NCBI GenBank assembly: GCA_902168115.1
Contig: CABHPB010000100.1
Location: forward strand, 1 to 37,585
Reading direction: 5' to 3'
DNA length: 37,585 nucleotides
Origin: an uncultured Methylopila sp.
Lineage (GTDB): Bacteria; Pseudomonadota; Alphaproteobacteria; Rhizobiales; Methylopilaceae
This document shows positions 24,579 through 35,214 of the stretch, one piece after another. A program made the position numbers and the translations under genes. The notes under the pieces were generated by a model. It searched no databases. It had not been told where the DNA came from and worked only from the letters and a program-made list of their open reading frames with translations. Within the stretch, counting starts at the first letter, position 1, and every line of letters starts with the position of its first letter.

Positions 24579-25144
24579 CGCGCGCTCGCTCCTCCATTTT
24601 CGGTCGCCTGTCGAAGGACCAGCGCGGCGCCTCCGCCGTCGAGTTCGCGCTGCTGTCGCCGATCTTCGGCCTGCTGCTCGCCGGCACTCTCGACATGGGC
24701 GCCTCGATCTACGCCCAGTTCGGGCTCAACGCCGCGGTTAGCGCCGGCGCGAACTACGCTCTGGCGAACGCCTCGAGCGTGTCCTCCTCGAACGCTGCGA
24801 CGCTGTCGAGCACGATCTCGAAGCTCGTGGCGGGCGCGCAGGGCTCCAGCGCCGTGACCGGCGTCGCGACCGTGAACTCCGGCTCCAGCGCGTCGACGGT
24901 CAACAGCACGACCTCGCAGTCGGGATCCGCCAGCGCCGCCGACAGCTGCTACTGCCCGACGCTTTCCGGATCGACGATCTCCTGGGGGACCGCGAAGACC
25001 TGCGCGAGCGACTGCTCTGGCGGCGGCTACGCCGGCAAGTTCGTGCTGGTGACGGCCTCGCGCGCCTATACCTCGTTCTTCGGCTCCTACAGCTTCGCCG
25101 CGACCGGCACCCTGACCTCGCAGACGCTGGTGCAGGTCCAGTGA
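24575..25144 (+). CDS. tadE: TadE-family pseudopilin
   Basis: The protein has 189 residues. The TadE signature KDQRGASAVEFALLSPIFGLLLAGTLDMG has the Glu at position +5-like spacing and the hydrophobic helix that prepilin peptidase (TadV) recognises. The rest is a Ser/Ala/Thr-rich globular part (ASSVSSSNAATLSS...) with a Cys group CYCPTL and CASDC, which may form disulfides in the periplasm. The start ATGA overlaps the stop of the TadG-like gene and the end overlaps the next gene's GTG, so all three are coupled. It is a minor pilin of the Tad system, whose motor genes are at 34203-37509. Confidence 0.85.
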   Translation: MTRARSSIFGRLSKDQRGASAVEFALLSPIFGLLLAGTLDMGASIYAQFGLNAAVSAGANYALANASSVSSSNAATLSSTISKLVAGAQGSSAVTGVATVNSGSSASTVNSTTSQSGSASAADSCYCPTLSGSTISWGTAKTCASDCSGGGYAGKFVLVTASRAYTSFFGSYSFAATGTLTSQTLVQVQ

Positions 25145-25593
25145 AGCGCATACCGTTCCTCGGCCGCGTCTTCATCCGCTCCGAGAGAGGCGCGACCGCC
25201 GTCGAGTTCTCGATCATCGCGATCCCGCTGCTGCTCACCCTGTTCGGCTGCATCGAGTTCGGCCGGATGCTCTGGACGCGCCAGTCGATGTCGGAGGTCG
25301 CGGTGATGGCCGCCCGCTGCATGGGCCTGCCGCAGACAGAATGCTCGACGTCCGGAAGCCGGGACGTCACCAAGTCGCGGACCTACGCCATCGGCGTCGC
25401 CGCCAAATGGGGCCTCACCCTGACGACCTCGGAGGTCGCGCTCGACTCCAACGCGACCTGCGGCGGGGCCACGGGCTTCTCCAAGATCACCGTGACGCAC
25501 AGCTTCGCGACCGTCGCGCCGAAGATGATCCAGCAGCTCGCGAACAATCCGATGAGCGTCTCGGCCTGCTTCCCGAACGGATCGTCGAGCTGA
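25141..25593 (+). CDS. Second TadE-family pseudopilin
   Basis: The 150-residue protein shows SERGATAVEFSIIAIPLLLTLFGCIEFGRMLWTR, a very clear TadE/TadF motif: RG-A-x-A-V-E-F followed by a membrane helix and EFGR. The mature part has several Cys (RCMGLPQTECST, NATCGG, ACFPNG), which suggests disulfide-linked exported pilin. The start is GTG overlapping the stop of the preceding gene (GTGA). Either TadE or TadF would be an acceptable name; with the upstream gene it forms the usual E/F pair. It is the last gene of the group, followed by two short palindromes. Confidence 0.85.
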   Translation: MKRIPFLGRVFIRSERGATAVEFSIIAIPLLLTLFGCIEFGRMLWTRQSMSEVAVMAARCMGLPQTECSTSGSRDVTKSRTYAIGVAAKWGLTLTTSEVALDSNATCGGATGFSKITVTHSFATVAPKMIQQLANNPMSVSACFPNGSSS

Positions 25594-25594
25594 T

Positions 25595-25649
25595 CGCCGG
25601 TATAGCGGTCCGGCGCCTCTGATTTGAGCGTGCCTCTGGCGCGCCAGAG
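25595..25649. terminator. Two palindromes between the pseudopilins and asnO
   Basis: CGCCGG/CCGGCG (25595-25615, nine-base loop) immediately follows the pseudopilin stop. CTCTGGCGCGCCAGAG (25634-25649) is a perfect sixteen-base palindrome followed by ACTCGATTTCTTCC. Either could end the pilus transcript; the second could instead be an operator 62 bases before the asnO start. Confidence 0.45.
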
Positions 25650-25711
25650 ACTCGATTTCTTCCAGACCCGCCATATGTCGCACTGCACAACCAACACAGG
25701 CGACGGGACTC

Positions 25712-27484
25712 ATGTGCGGCATTTGCGGCGAAGCGACGTTTGACGGCCGGCCGGCCTCGGTAGAGGCGGTGGCGGCCATGTCGGGCTGCATGACGCCGCG
25801 CGGACCGGACGGCGACGGCGTGGTCTCGCGCGGCCGCGTCGCCTTCGGCCATCGCCGCCTGAAGATCATCGATCTGTCGGAGAAGGCCGAGCAGCCGATG
25901 GTCGACCCGATGCTCGGGCTGACCATCGTCTTCAACGGCTGCATCTACAATCACAAGGAGCTGCGCGCCGAGCTCGAGGCCAAGGGCCACCGCTTCTTCT
26001 CCGACGGCGACACCGAGGTGATCGTCAAGGGCTGGAAGGAGTGGGGCACGGAGCTGCCGAAGAAGCTGTTCGGCATGTTCGCCATCGCCATCCACGAGCG
26101 CGACACCGGCCGCGTCATCCTCATCCGCGACCGTCTCGGCATCAAGCCGCTTTATGTCGCCGAGAAGGGCGGACGGCTGCGCTTCTGCTCGTCGCTGCCG
26201 GCGCTGCTCGCCGCGGGCGACGTCGACACCTCGATCGATCCGGTCGGCCTCAACGCCTACATGTCGTTCCACTCCGTGGTGCCGGCGCCGCGCACGATCC
26301 TTGCGGGCATCCGCAAGCTGCCGCCCGCGACGCTGCGCATCTACGAGCCGGACGGGCGCACCAAGGAGGAGGTCTACTGGACCGTCTCCTACGAGCGCTC
26401 CTCCGCCGACGTCGCGAAGACGTTCGAGGACTGGCGCTCCGAAGTGCATGACAGTCTCCGCACGGCCGTGAAGCGCCGCATGATCGCGGACGTGCCGGTC
26501 GGCGTGCTGCTGTCGGGCGGCGTGGACTCCAGCGTCGTCGTCGCGCTGCTGGCCGAGCTCGGCCACGACCACATCGAGACCTTCTCGATCGGCTTCGAGA
26601 GCCGCGGCGGCGAGGAGGGCGATGAGTTCAAGTACTCCGACATCATCGCGAAAAAGTTCGGGACCGAGCACCACAAGATCTCGATCGAGGAAAGCCGGAT
26701 GCTCGACGCCCTGCCGGGCGCGATCCAGGCGATGTCCGAGCCGATGGTCAGCCACGACTGCGTGGCCTTCTACCTTCTGTCCGAAGAGGTCCGGAAATAC
26801 GTCACGGTCGTCCAGTCGGGGCAGGGCGCGGACGAGATTTTCGCCGGCTATCACTGGTATCCTAAGGTCGCCGAGTCGAACGACCCCGTCGGGGCCTACG
26901 CGCAGGCCTTCTTCGACCGCGACCACAAGACCTATCTTTCGCATGTGACCGAGGACTACGCCGGCCCCGACGGCGCGCGCGCCTTCCTGGAGGAGCATTT
27001 CGCGACGCCGGGCGCGGACGACGCCGTCGACAAGGCGCTGCGGCTCGACTCGACCGTCATGCTGGTCGACGATCCGGTGAAACGGGTCGACAACATGACG
27101 ATGGCGCATTCGCTCGAGGCGCGCGTGCCGTTCCTCGATCACGAGCTGGTCGAGCTCGCCGCGCGCATACCCGGCGAGCACAAGCTCGCCGACAACGGCA
27201 AGGGCGTGCTGAAGGACCTCGCCCGGCAGATCGTCCCGAAAGAGATCGTCGACCGGCCGAAGGGTTATTTCCCGGTGCCGGGCCTCAAATATCTCGAGGG
27301 CAAGACGCTCGACATGGTGCGCGACGCGCTCGGCTCGCAGGCGGCGCGCGAGCGCGGCCTGTTCCGGCGCGAATATCTCGAGACGCTGTTCGCCGATCCC
27401 AAGGCGCACATCACGCCGCTCAAGGGATCGGAGCTCTGGCAGTGCGCGTTGCTGGAGGTGTGGCTTCAGACGCACGGCGTCTGA
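25712..27484 (+). CDS. N-acetylglutaminylglutamine amidotransferase
   Basis: The 590-residue asparagine-synthetase-like enzyme has an N-terminal glutaminase domain with nucleophile Cys2 (MCGICG), RGPDGDG and IVFNGCIYNHKELR, and a C-terminal synthetase domain with the ATP pyrophosphatase motif SGGVDSS (268-273). It amidates N-acetylglutaminylglutamate-type substrate to make the osmolyte N-acetylglutaminylglutamine amide (NAGGN). The partner GNAT/ATP-grasp gene directly downstream identifies it as the NAGGN enzyme and not general AsnB. Gene names vary (asnO in rhizobia). A 16-base palindrome lies upstream; NAGGN genes are usually induced by high osmolarity. Confidence 0.9.
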   Translation: MCGICGEATFDGRPASVEAVAAMSGCMTPRGPDGDGVVSRGRVAFGHRRLKIIDLSEKAEQPMVDPMLGLTIVFNGCIYNHKELRAELEAKGHRFFSDGDTEVIVKGWKEWGTELPKKLFGMFAIAIHERDTGRVILIRDRLGIKPLYVAEKGGRLRFCSSLPALLAAGDVDTSIDPVGLNAYMSFHSVVPAPRTILAGIRKLPPATLRIYEPDGRTKEEVYWTVSYERSSADVAKTFEDWRSEVHDSLRTAVKRRMIADVPVGVLLSGGVDSSVVVALLAELGHDHIETFSIGFESRGGEEGDEFKYSDIIAKKFGTEHHKISIEESRMLDALPGAIQAMSEPMVSHDCVAFYLLSEEVRKYVTVVQSGQGADEIFAGYHWYPKVAESNDPVGAYAQAFFDRDHKTYLSHVTEDYAGPDGARAFLEEHFATPGADDAVDKALRLDSTVMLVDDPVKRVDNMTMAHSLEARVPFLDHELVELAARIPGEHKLADNGKGVLKDLARQIVPKEIVDRPKGYFPVPGLKYLEGKTLDMVRDALGSQAARERGLFRREYLETLFADPKAHITPLKGSELWQCALLEVWLQTHGV

Positions 27485-27524
27485 CCCCTCAAAATCGCCG
27501 AACTAGACGTGGAAGAGTACGCAT

Positions 27525-29258
27525 ATGACCGCCGTCGCGACCCGTGAGTCCGAAACGTCCGCCGCCGCTCCCGCGGCGACAGGCGACGTCATGGCGCAGG
27601 ACTGCGCCGTCGATTGCGGCTGGGGCCGGTTGCTGTTCGCGCAGACCTTCACCGACCCCAAGGCGCTCGCCGAAGCGCTGCGCGAGGAAGGGCCGGACCA
27701 GCGCGACATCGCCTGCTACGTCAACGACCCGCATGTGCTGATCGCGCAGGCGCCGCTCGAGCTGTTCCTTGACCCGAGCCATATGTTCCGGCTCGATCTC
27801 GGCGCCTACGAGCCGTCGAAGCGCGGCCATCGCGCCTTCCATGTCCGCCGTCTGTCGAGCGCGCACGACATCGAGTCCATCAGCCGGATCTATTCGGCCC
27901 GCCACATGGTCTCGGCGCGGCCGGACTTCTACGAGCGCCACCGCGACGACGAAACGCTCGTGCATCTCGTCGCCGAGGACGTCCGCACCCATGAGATCAT
28001 CGGCGTCGTCACGGGCGTCGACCACGTGCTGGCGTTCAACGACCCGGAGAAGGGCTCCTCGCTCTGGTGCCTCGCGGTCGACGCGCAGTCGCGTCATCCC
28101 GGCGTCGGAGAGACCTTGGTGCGGAGGCTGGCCGAGCTGTTCCAGGAACGCGGCGCGCTGTTCATGGACCTCAGCGTCATGCACGACAACGATCTGGCGA
28201 TCGGGCTCTACGAGAAGCTGGGCTTCGAGCGCCGCTTCACCTTTTCTGTCAAGCGCCGCAACTACATCAACGAGCGCCTGTTCGTCGGCGAACCCGGCGT
28301 CGAGGGTCTCAACCCCTACGCCAAGATCATCGTCGACGAGGCGCGCCGGCGCGGCATCGGCGTCGACGTCACCGACGCCGAGGGCGGCTTCTTCCGGCTG
28401 ACACATGGCGGCCGATCGATCCTGTGCCGGGAGTCGCTGAGCGAGCTCACCACCGGCGTCGCCATGTCGATCTGCGACGACAAGGCGGTGACGCGCCGCG
28501 CCGTCGCCAAGGCCGGCGTCGTCACGCCCGAGCAGATCGAGGCGGGCGATCGGGCGGCGCTCGAGGAGTTTTTGGGCAAGCACGGCCAGGTCGTCGTGAA
28601 GCCCGCCCGAGGCGAGCAGGGCCGGGGCATCACCGTTGGCCTCGACGCGATCGAGGACGTCGAAAGCGCGATTGAGGACGCGAAGGCCTTCTGCGACCGG
28701 GTGGTGGTCGAGGAGATGGTCGAGGGCGAGGACCTGCGCCTCATCGTGATCGACTTCAAGCTGGTGGCGGCGGCGATCCGCCGTCCGGCGCAGGTGATCG
28801 CCGACGGGAAGTCGACGGTGCGTGAACTGATCGAGAAGCAGTCGAAGCGCCGTCAGGCGGCGACCGGAGGCGAGAGCTCGATCCCGATCGACGGCCAGAC
28901 CGAGCGCTGCGTGCGGAAGGCGGGCTTCTCGATGGACGATGTTCCGCCGGAGAACCAGATCATCCAGGTCCGGAAGACGGCGAACCTGCACACGGGCGGC
29001 ACCATCCACGACGTGACCGGAGAGGTCCACGGCGCGCTGGTCGAGGCGGCGGTGAAGTGCGCCCGCGCGATCGACATCCCGGTCTGCGGGATCGACTTCA
29101 TGGTGAAGTCGCCGCGGGAGGCGCAATACGCCTTCATCGAATGCAACGAGCGGCCGGGCCTCGCCAATCACGAGCCGCAGCCGACCGCGGAGCGCTTCAT
29201 CGACTTGCTGTTCCCGCTATCCATGCCGGCCGCGGTGCGGCGGGTCGGGATGGGCTAG
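27525..29258 (+). CDS. ngg: N-acetylglutaminylglutamine synthetase (GNAT plus ATP-grasp)
   Basis: The 577-residue fusion joins an acetyltransferase domain (about 105-260; LWCLAVDAQSRHPGVGETLVRRL is the acetyl-CoA pyrophosphate loop, HDNDLAIGLYEKLGF the end of the fold) to an ATP-grasp ligase (about 300-570; VVVKPARGEQGRGITVGL, VVVEEMVEGEDLRLIV and FIECNERPGL). It acetylates glutamine and joins a second glutamine to build the NAGGN backbone. The ATG follows GGAAGAG and is 40 bases after the amidotransferase. It is coupled to a 70-codon ORF (3-base gap). The third usual NAGGN gene, the M42 peptidase, is not next but at 33021, beyond oxyR-katG. Confidence 0.92.
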   Translation: MTAVATRESETSAAAPAATGDVMAQDCAVDCGWGRLLFAQTFTDPKALAEALREEGPDQRDIACYVNDPHVLIAQAPLELFLDPSHMFRLDLGAYEPSKRGHRAFHVRRLSSAHDIESISRIYSARHMVSARPDFYERHRDDETLVHLVAEDVRTHEIIGVVTGVDHVLAFNDPEKGSSLWCLAVDAQSRHPGVGETLVRRLAELFQERGALFMDLSVMHDNDLAIGLYEKLGFERRFTFSVKRRNYINERLFVGEPGVEGLNPYAKIIVDEARRRGIGVDVTDAEGGFFRLTHGGRSILCRESLSELTTGVAMSICDDKAVTRRAVAKAGVVTPEQIEAGDRAALEEFLGKHGQVVVKPARGEQGRGITVGLDAIEDVESAIEDAKAFCDRVVVEEMVEGEDLRLIVIDFKLVAAAIRRPAQVIADGKSTVRELIEKQSKRRQAATGGESSIPIDGQTERCVRKAGFSMDDVPPENQIIQVRKTANLHTGGTIHDVTGEVHGALVEAAVKCARAIDIPVCGIDFMVKSPREAQYAFIECNERPGLANHEPQPTAERFIDLLFPLSMPAAVRRVGMG

Positions 29259-29261
29259 GCC

Positions 29262-29474
29262 ATGCGCAATCCCTGGCTCAGCATGTGGCTCAGCGGCGTC
29301 AACGCGTGGTCCGGCGCCGCGCGCGGCATGATCACCTCCGAAACCCGACGCGCGCAGAACGCGATGATGAAAGAGGCCGCCAGGCAGACGGCGGAGTTCT
29401 GGTTCCCGCATGCGCCACGCGATCCGGCGACGAAGGCGCGGCGGTCGCCATCGCGCCGGCGCAAGTCCGGCTGA
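29262..29474 (+). CDS. Small basic protein coupled to ngg, unknown
   Basis: The 70-residue ORF starts three bases after the ngg stop, so its translation is probably coupled. It begins MRNPWLSMWLSGVNAWSGAA, has an amphipathic helical middle (EAARQTAEFWFPH) with repeated Trp, and a Lys/Arg-rich tail (TKARRSPSRRRKSG). The pattern resembles short envelope- or granule-associated proteins with an aromatic helix and a basic, possibly nucleic-acid- or membrane-binding tail; I do not recognise a named family. It ends 12 bases before the converging oxyR stop. Whether it serves the NAGGN pathway is an open question. Confidence 0.6.
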   Translation: MRNPWLSMWLSGVNAWSGAARGMITSETRRAQNAMMKEAARQTAEFWFPHAPRDPATKARRSPSRRRKSG

Positions 29475-29486
29475 TCCCCGGGATCG

Positions 29487-30398
29487 TCAGGCGGCCGCCT
29501 GACGGGCGGCGCCGGCGGACCGGCGCACCAGCTCCGAAATCTGCATCAGCTGCTTGGCGAGCGGGCTCGTCCGGCGCCAGACCATCCCGATGGTCCGCGA
29601 CGGCTCGGGTTCGGCGAAGCGCGCGATCGACACCGAGGCGGACCTCGTCTCGATCGGAACCGCCATCTCCGGGATGAGCGTGATCCCGAGCCCGGCCTCG
29701 ACCATCTGGACCAGCGTCGACAGCGAGCTCGCGTCGAGGAGGTCGCGCGGCGCGGCGTGCGCCCGCTTGTTGCAGAAGAACAGCGCCTGATCGCGGAAAC
29801 AGTGCCCCTCCTCGAGCAGGAGCAGCCGCATCTCGCGCAGCGCCTCGCGATCCGGAACGGGCTTGCCGTCGTCGCCGCACGGCCGCACGAGCACGAAACT
29901 CTCCGTGAACAGGGCCGCCTCGGTGAGCGACGGCTCCGAGACCGGCAGGGCGACGATCGCGGTGTCGAGCCGTCCCTCGTTCAGCTCCTGCACCAGCTTC
30001 GGCGTCACGGTCTCGCGCACATGGAGGTCGAGGCCGTCATGCAGCCGGGTCAACTCGCCGATGAGTCCGGGCAGCAGATAGGGCGCGATCGTCGGGATGA
30101 CGCCCATGCGCAGGCGCCCCACCAGCCCGCCGCGCGCGGCGCGCGCAAATCCTTCGAGATCGTCGAGCGCGCGCAGGATGTCGCGGGCCCTCAGCGCGAT
30201 CTCCTCGCCGAAGCTCGTCAGCCGGATCTGGCGCCTGTCGCGTTCGAACAGCGCCGCGCCGAGCTCTTCCTCCAGCGCCTTGATCTGCATCGACAAAGCC
30301 GGTTGGGAGATCGAGCAGGCCTCGGCCGCACGCCCGAAATGTCCGAGCCGGGCGAGCGCCTCGAAATAGCGAAACTGCTTAAGCGTCACGTTCGTCAT
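29487..30398 (-). CDS. oxyR: Hydrogen peroxide regulator OxyR
   Basis: The 303-residue LysR-type regulator has the N-terminal helix-turn-helix (LKQFRYFEALARLGHFGRAAEACSISQPALSMQIK in two pieces) and a C-terminal sensor domain with both redox cysteines: Cys200 and Cys209 in EEGHCFRDQALFFC, the exact spacing of E. coli Cys199/Cys208, which form a disulfide on H2O2. TSFGEEIA and EAGLGITLIPEMAVP also match OxyR. It is divergent from katG with 176 bases between, the standard arrangement for autoregulation and katG activation. The cotranscribed genes seen in some species (ahpCF, recG) are absent. Confidence 0.95.
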   Translation of the reverse strand: MTNVTLKQFRYFEALARLGHFGRAAEACSISQPALSMQIKALEEELGAALFERDRRQIRLTSFGEEIALRARDILRALDDLEGFARAARGGLVGRLRMGVIPTIAPYLLPGLIGELTRLHDGLDLHVRETVTPKLVQELNEGRLDTAIVALPVSEPSLTEAALFTESFVLVRPCGDDGKPVPDREALREMRLLLLEEGHCFRDQALFFCNKRAHAAPRDLLDASSLSTLVQMVEAGLGITLIPEMAVPIETRSASVSIARFAEPEPSRTIGMVWRRTSPLAKQLMQISELVRRSAGAARQAAA

Positions 30399-32746
<2,348 letters not shown>

Positions 32747-32761
32747 GATCGCGGACGTCCG

Positions 32762-32846
32762 GCCCGTCGCGCCTCAACGCGCGGCGGGCTCCGCCTCACG
32801 AACGACCTATCGACATGCCCCGGCTCGTCCGGGGCATGTCTGTTTT
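32762..32846 (+). terminator. Tandem hairpins after katG, second a strong intrinsic terminator
   Basis: First hairpin: GCCCGTCGCGC (32762-32772) with GCGCGGCGGGC (32779-32789), eleven pairs with one G-U. Second: GACATGCCCCGG (32812-32823), loop CTCGT, CCGGGGCATGTC (32829-32840), a perfect twelve-base-pair stem followed by TGTTTT. The second is a good intrinsic terminator and separates katG from the M42 peptidase. Confidence 0.85.
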
Positions 32847-33020
32847 GGCGGCGCGCATTCGAGGCGCGGATGCGGGCGATCGCCGGATCGAGCGGACTGA
32901 TCCGGCGGTCCGGAGTTGCCGAACGGACTTTCAGCCCAATGTTCCCGCCGGTCGAACCTCACGCCCGTCCATGCTAAGCGGGCGTCCCAGGTTTCGTCCG
33001 TCCAGCTCCCACGAGGATTC

Positions 33021-34184
33021 ATGCCGCGTCTCGACGTCGACATCGACTATCTCGCCGAACAGCTTCGCGGCCTGCTGAAAATTCCGAGCCCGACCGGCTT
33101 CACGGACACCATCACCCACGCCGTTGTGGACGAACTCGTACGGCTCGGCGTCGAGCCTGAGGTGACGCGCCGCGGCGCGATCCGCGCCAAGCTCAAGGGC
33201 CGCGTGAAGGACCCGTCCCGCGCGTTGATCGCCCATCTCGACACGCTCGGCGCGCAGGTGAAGCTGCTTAAATCCAACGGCCGCCTCGAGATCGTCCCGA
33301 TCGGCAACTGGTCGGCGCGCTTCGCGGAAGGGGCCCGCGTGACGATCTTCACCGAGCAGGGCGCCTATCGCGGCTCGATCCTGCCGCTCAAGGCGTCCGG
33401 GCACACGTTCAACGATGAGGTCGACACGCAGCCGACCGGCTGGCGCCATGTCGAGGTGCGCGTCGACGCGCTGGTGCGGGATGTGCACGACCTGCAGCGC
33501 CTGGGCTTTCACGTCGGCGACGTCGTCGCGATCGACACCCAGGCGGAGTTCCTCGAGAACGGCTTCATCGTCTCGCGCCATCTCGACGACAAGGCCGGGG
33601 TGGCGATCCTGCTCGCGGCGCTGAAGGCGGTGGTGGAGTCGGGCGAGAAGCCTCCCGTCGACACCTGGTTCGTGCTGTCGATCGCCGAGGAGGTCGGCGT
33701 CGGCGCGGCCGCCGTTCTGCCGCACGACGTCGCGGCGATGGTCACGATCGACAACGGCACCACCGCGCCCGGCCAGGCGTCGGACGAGTTCGGCGTGACG
33801 ATAGCGATGGCCGACCAGACCGGCCCGTTCGACTACCACCTCACCCACGAGCTGATCCGGCTCGCGCGCGAGAACGACATCCGCCACCAGCGCGACGTGT
33901 TCCGTTACTACCGCTCGGATTCCGCCTCGGCGATCGAGGCCGGCGCGGACGTGCGCACGGCGCTCGCGACGTTCGGCGTCGACGCCAGCCACGGCTACGA
34001 GCGCATCCACATGCACGCGCTGCGGTCGCTCGCGGAGCTGATGACGGCGTGGGTGACCAGCGGCATCGAGATCAAGCGCGACGCCAAGCCGCTCGGCACG
34101 ATCGAGGGCTTCCCGCACCAGCCGACCGCCCCGGCCGAGCCGGACATCGAGCCGAGCGAGGAGCTCCCGGCGCGGAGCGACTGA
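33021..34184 (+). CDS. NAGGN-associated M42 family peptidase
   Basis: The 387-residue metallopeptidase-like protein belongs to the M42/M20-type fold: AHLDTLGAQVK (His72, Asp74), SRHLDDKAGVA (Asp189/190), SIAEEVGVGAA (Glu223/224), DNG with Asp244 and a final HGYERIHMHALRSL. All the expected zinc ligand positions look occupied, so it is probably active. The family is known as the third component of the NAGGN osmoprotectant system, perhaps recycling the dipeptide; that role is inferred. Start at ATG 33021 with ACGAGGA upstream. It is separated from its partner genes by oxyR-katG and by a terminator, so it needs its own promoter in the 174 bases before it. The last 30 residues are acidic and Pro-rich. 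Confidence 0.85.
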   Translation: MPRLDVDIDYLAEQLRGLLKIPSPTGFTDTITHAVVDELVRLGVEPEVTRRGAIRAKLKGRVKDPSRALIAHLDTLGAQVKLLKSNGRLEIVPIGNWSARFAEGARVTIFTEQGAYRGSILPLKASGHTFNDEVDTQPTGWRHVEVRVDALVRDVHDLQRLGFHVGDVVAIDTQAEFLENGFIVSRHLDDKAGVAILLAALKAVVESGEKPPVDTWFVLSIAEEVGVGAAAVLPHDVAAMVTIDNGTTAPGQASDEFGVTIAMADQTGPFDYHLTHELIRLARENDIRHQRDVFRYYRSDSASAIEAGADVRTALATFGVDASHGYERIHMHALRSLAELMTAWVTSGIEIKRDAKPLGTIEGFPHQPTAPAEPDIEPSEELPARSD

Positions 34185-34202
34185 CTGCTTGACCGCGACG
34201 GC

Positions 34203-35177
34203 TTACTTGACCGCCATGACCTGGATGTAGGCCGGCCCGAGGATCACGATGAAGATCACGGGCAGGAAGAACAGGATCATCGGCACGGTCAGCTTCGGCG
34301 GCAGCGCGGCCGCCTTCTTCTCGGCTTCAGCCATGCGGGTGTCGCGGCTGTCCTGGCTCAGGACGCGCAGCGCCTGGGCGACGGGCGTGCCGTATTTGTC
34401 GGCCTGGATCAGCGCCGTGCCGACTGACTTCACGGCCTCGAGGCCGGTGCGCAAGCCGAAGTTCTCATAGGCCTGCCGGCGGTCCTGCAGATAGGACATC
34501 TCGGCCATGGTCAGCGTCAGCTCCTCCGCGAGGGCGACCGACTGCGTGCCGATCTCGTCCGCCACTTTGCGGAACGCGGCCTCGACCGACATGCCGGACT
34601 CCACGCAGATCAGCATGAGGTCGAGCGCGTCCGGCCACGCCTGGGTGATCGAGTTCTGGCGCTTGGAGGTCTGGTTCTTGAGGTAGAGCTCCGGCGCCTT
34701 GATACCGACATAGGTCATGGCGACGACCGCGCCGACGGAGAGCAGCGGGCCCAGGCCGAAATCGTCGACGAAGAACAGGTACAGAAGCGACACGATCAGG
34801 AAGCCGATCGGCGCGACCAGCCTGAAGAACAGGAAGGTGGTCATGGCGCCAGGGCCGCGATAGCCGGCCGTCTGGAGCCGTTCCTTGGCGTCGCCGGTTC
34901 CGAGGTGCTTGGTCAGGTTGAGTTTGCTGACCACGTTCTGCATGTAGGCCTTGGGCTCGAGCTTCAGGCCCTTGCGTTCGCCGCGGGCCATCCGCTCGCG
35001 CTCCCGGGCGCGGATGCGCGACCGCTCGGTCGCGACCGACTTCATGCGCTTCTGCAGCTGGTCGCCGGCGAGCATCGGCATGGCGAGCGTCAGCACCGTC
35101 GCGGCGGCGGCGATCGCCGCGAGCAGCGTGGCCATCGTCTTCGGGTCGTTGATGGCGAAGAAGATGCTGTTGAGCAC
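34203..35177 (-). CDS. tadC: Tad pilus platform protein TadC
   Basis: This 324-residue type II secretion F-domain protein has an N-terminal helix, a cytoplasmic part with QNSITQAWPDALDLMLICVESGMSVEAAFRKVADE, and two C-terminal helices (MILFFLPVIFIVILGP). With TadB it forms the inner-membrane platform of the Tad pilus assembly machine. The start is a GTG (35175-35177); the long MLNSIFFAINDP opening fits relatives better than the ATG at 35135. It follows tadB by 37 bases. TadD, usually next, is not seen; a peptidase gene converges instead. Confidence 0.92.
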   Translation of the reverse strand: MLNSIFFAINDPKTMATLLAAIAAAATVLTLAMPMLAGDQLQKRMKSVATERSRIRARERERMARGERKGLKLEPKAYMQNVVSKLNLTKHLGTGDAKERLQTAGYRGPGAMTTFLFFRLVAPIGFLIVSLLYLFFVDDFGLGPLLSVGAVVAMTYVGIKAPELYLKNQTSKRQNSITQAWPDALDLMLICVESGMSVEAAFRKVADEIGTQSVALAEELTLTMAEMSYLQDRRQAYENFGLRTGLEAVKSVGTALIQADKYGTPVAQALRVLSQDSRDTRMAEAEKKAAALPPKLTVPMILFFLPVIFIVILGPAYIQVMAVK

Positions 35178-35214
35178 GGTCAGGGTCGCCTTGCCGGGTT
35201 GGTACTTGGCCGGG

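Noticed and set aside
22641-25144. Second long open frame overlapping the TadG-like gene (from 23144)
   Set aside because: The upstream part is Arg/His-rich shadow; only its final 189 codons, from the ATG at 24575, form the real TadE gene.
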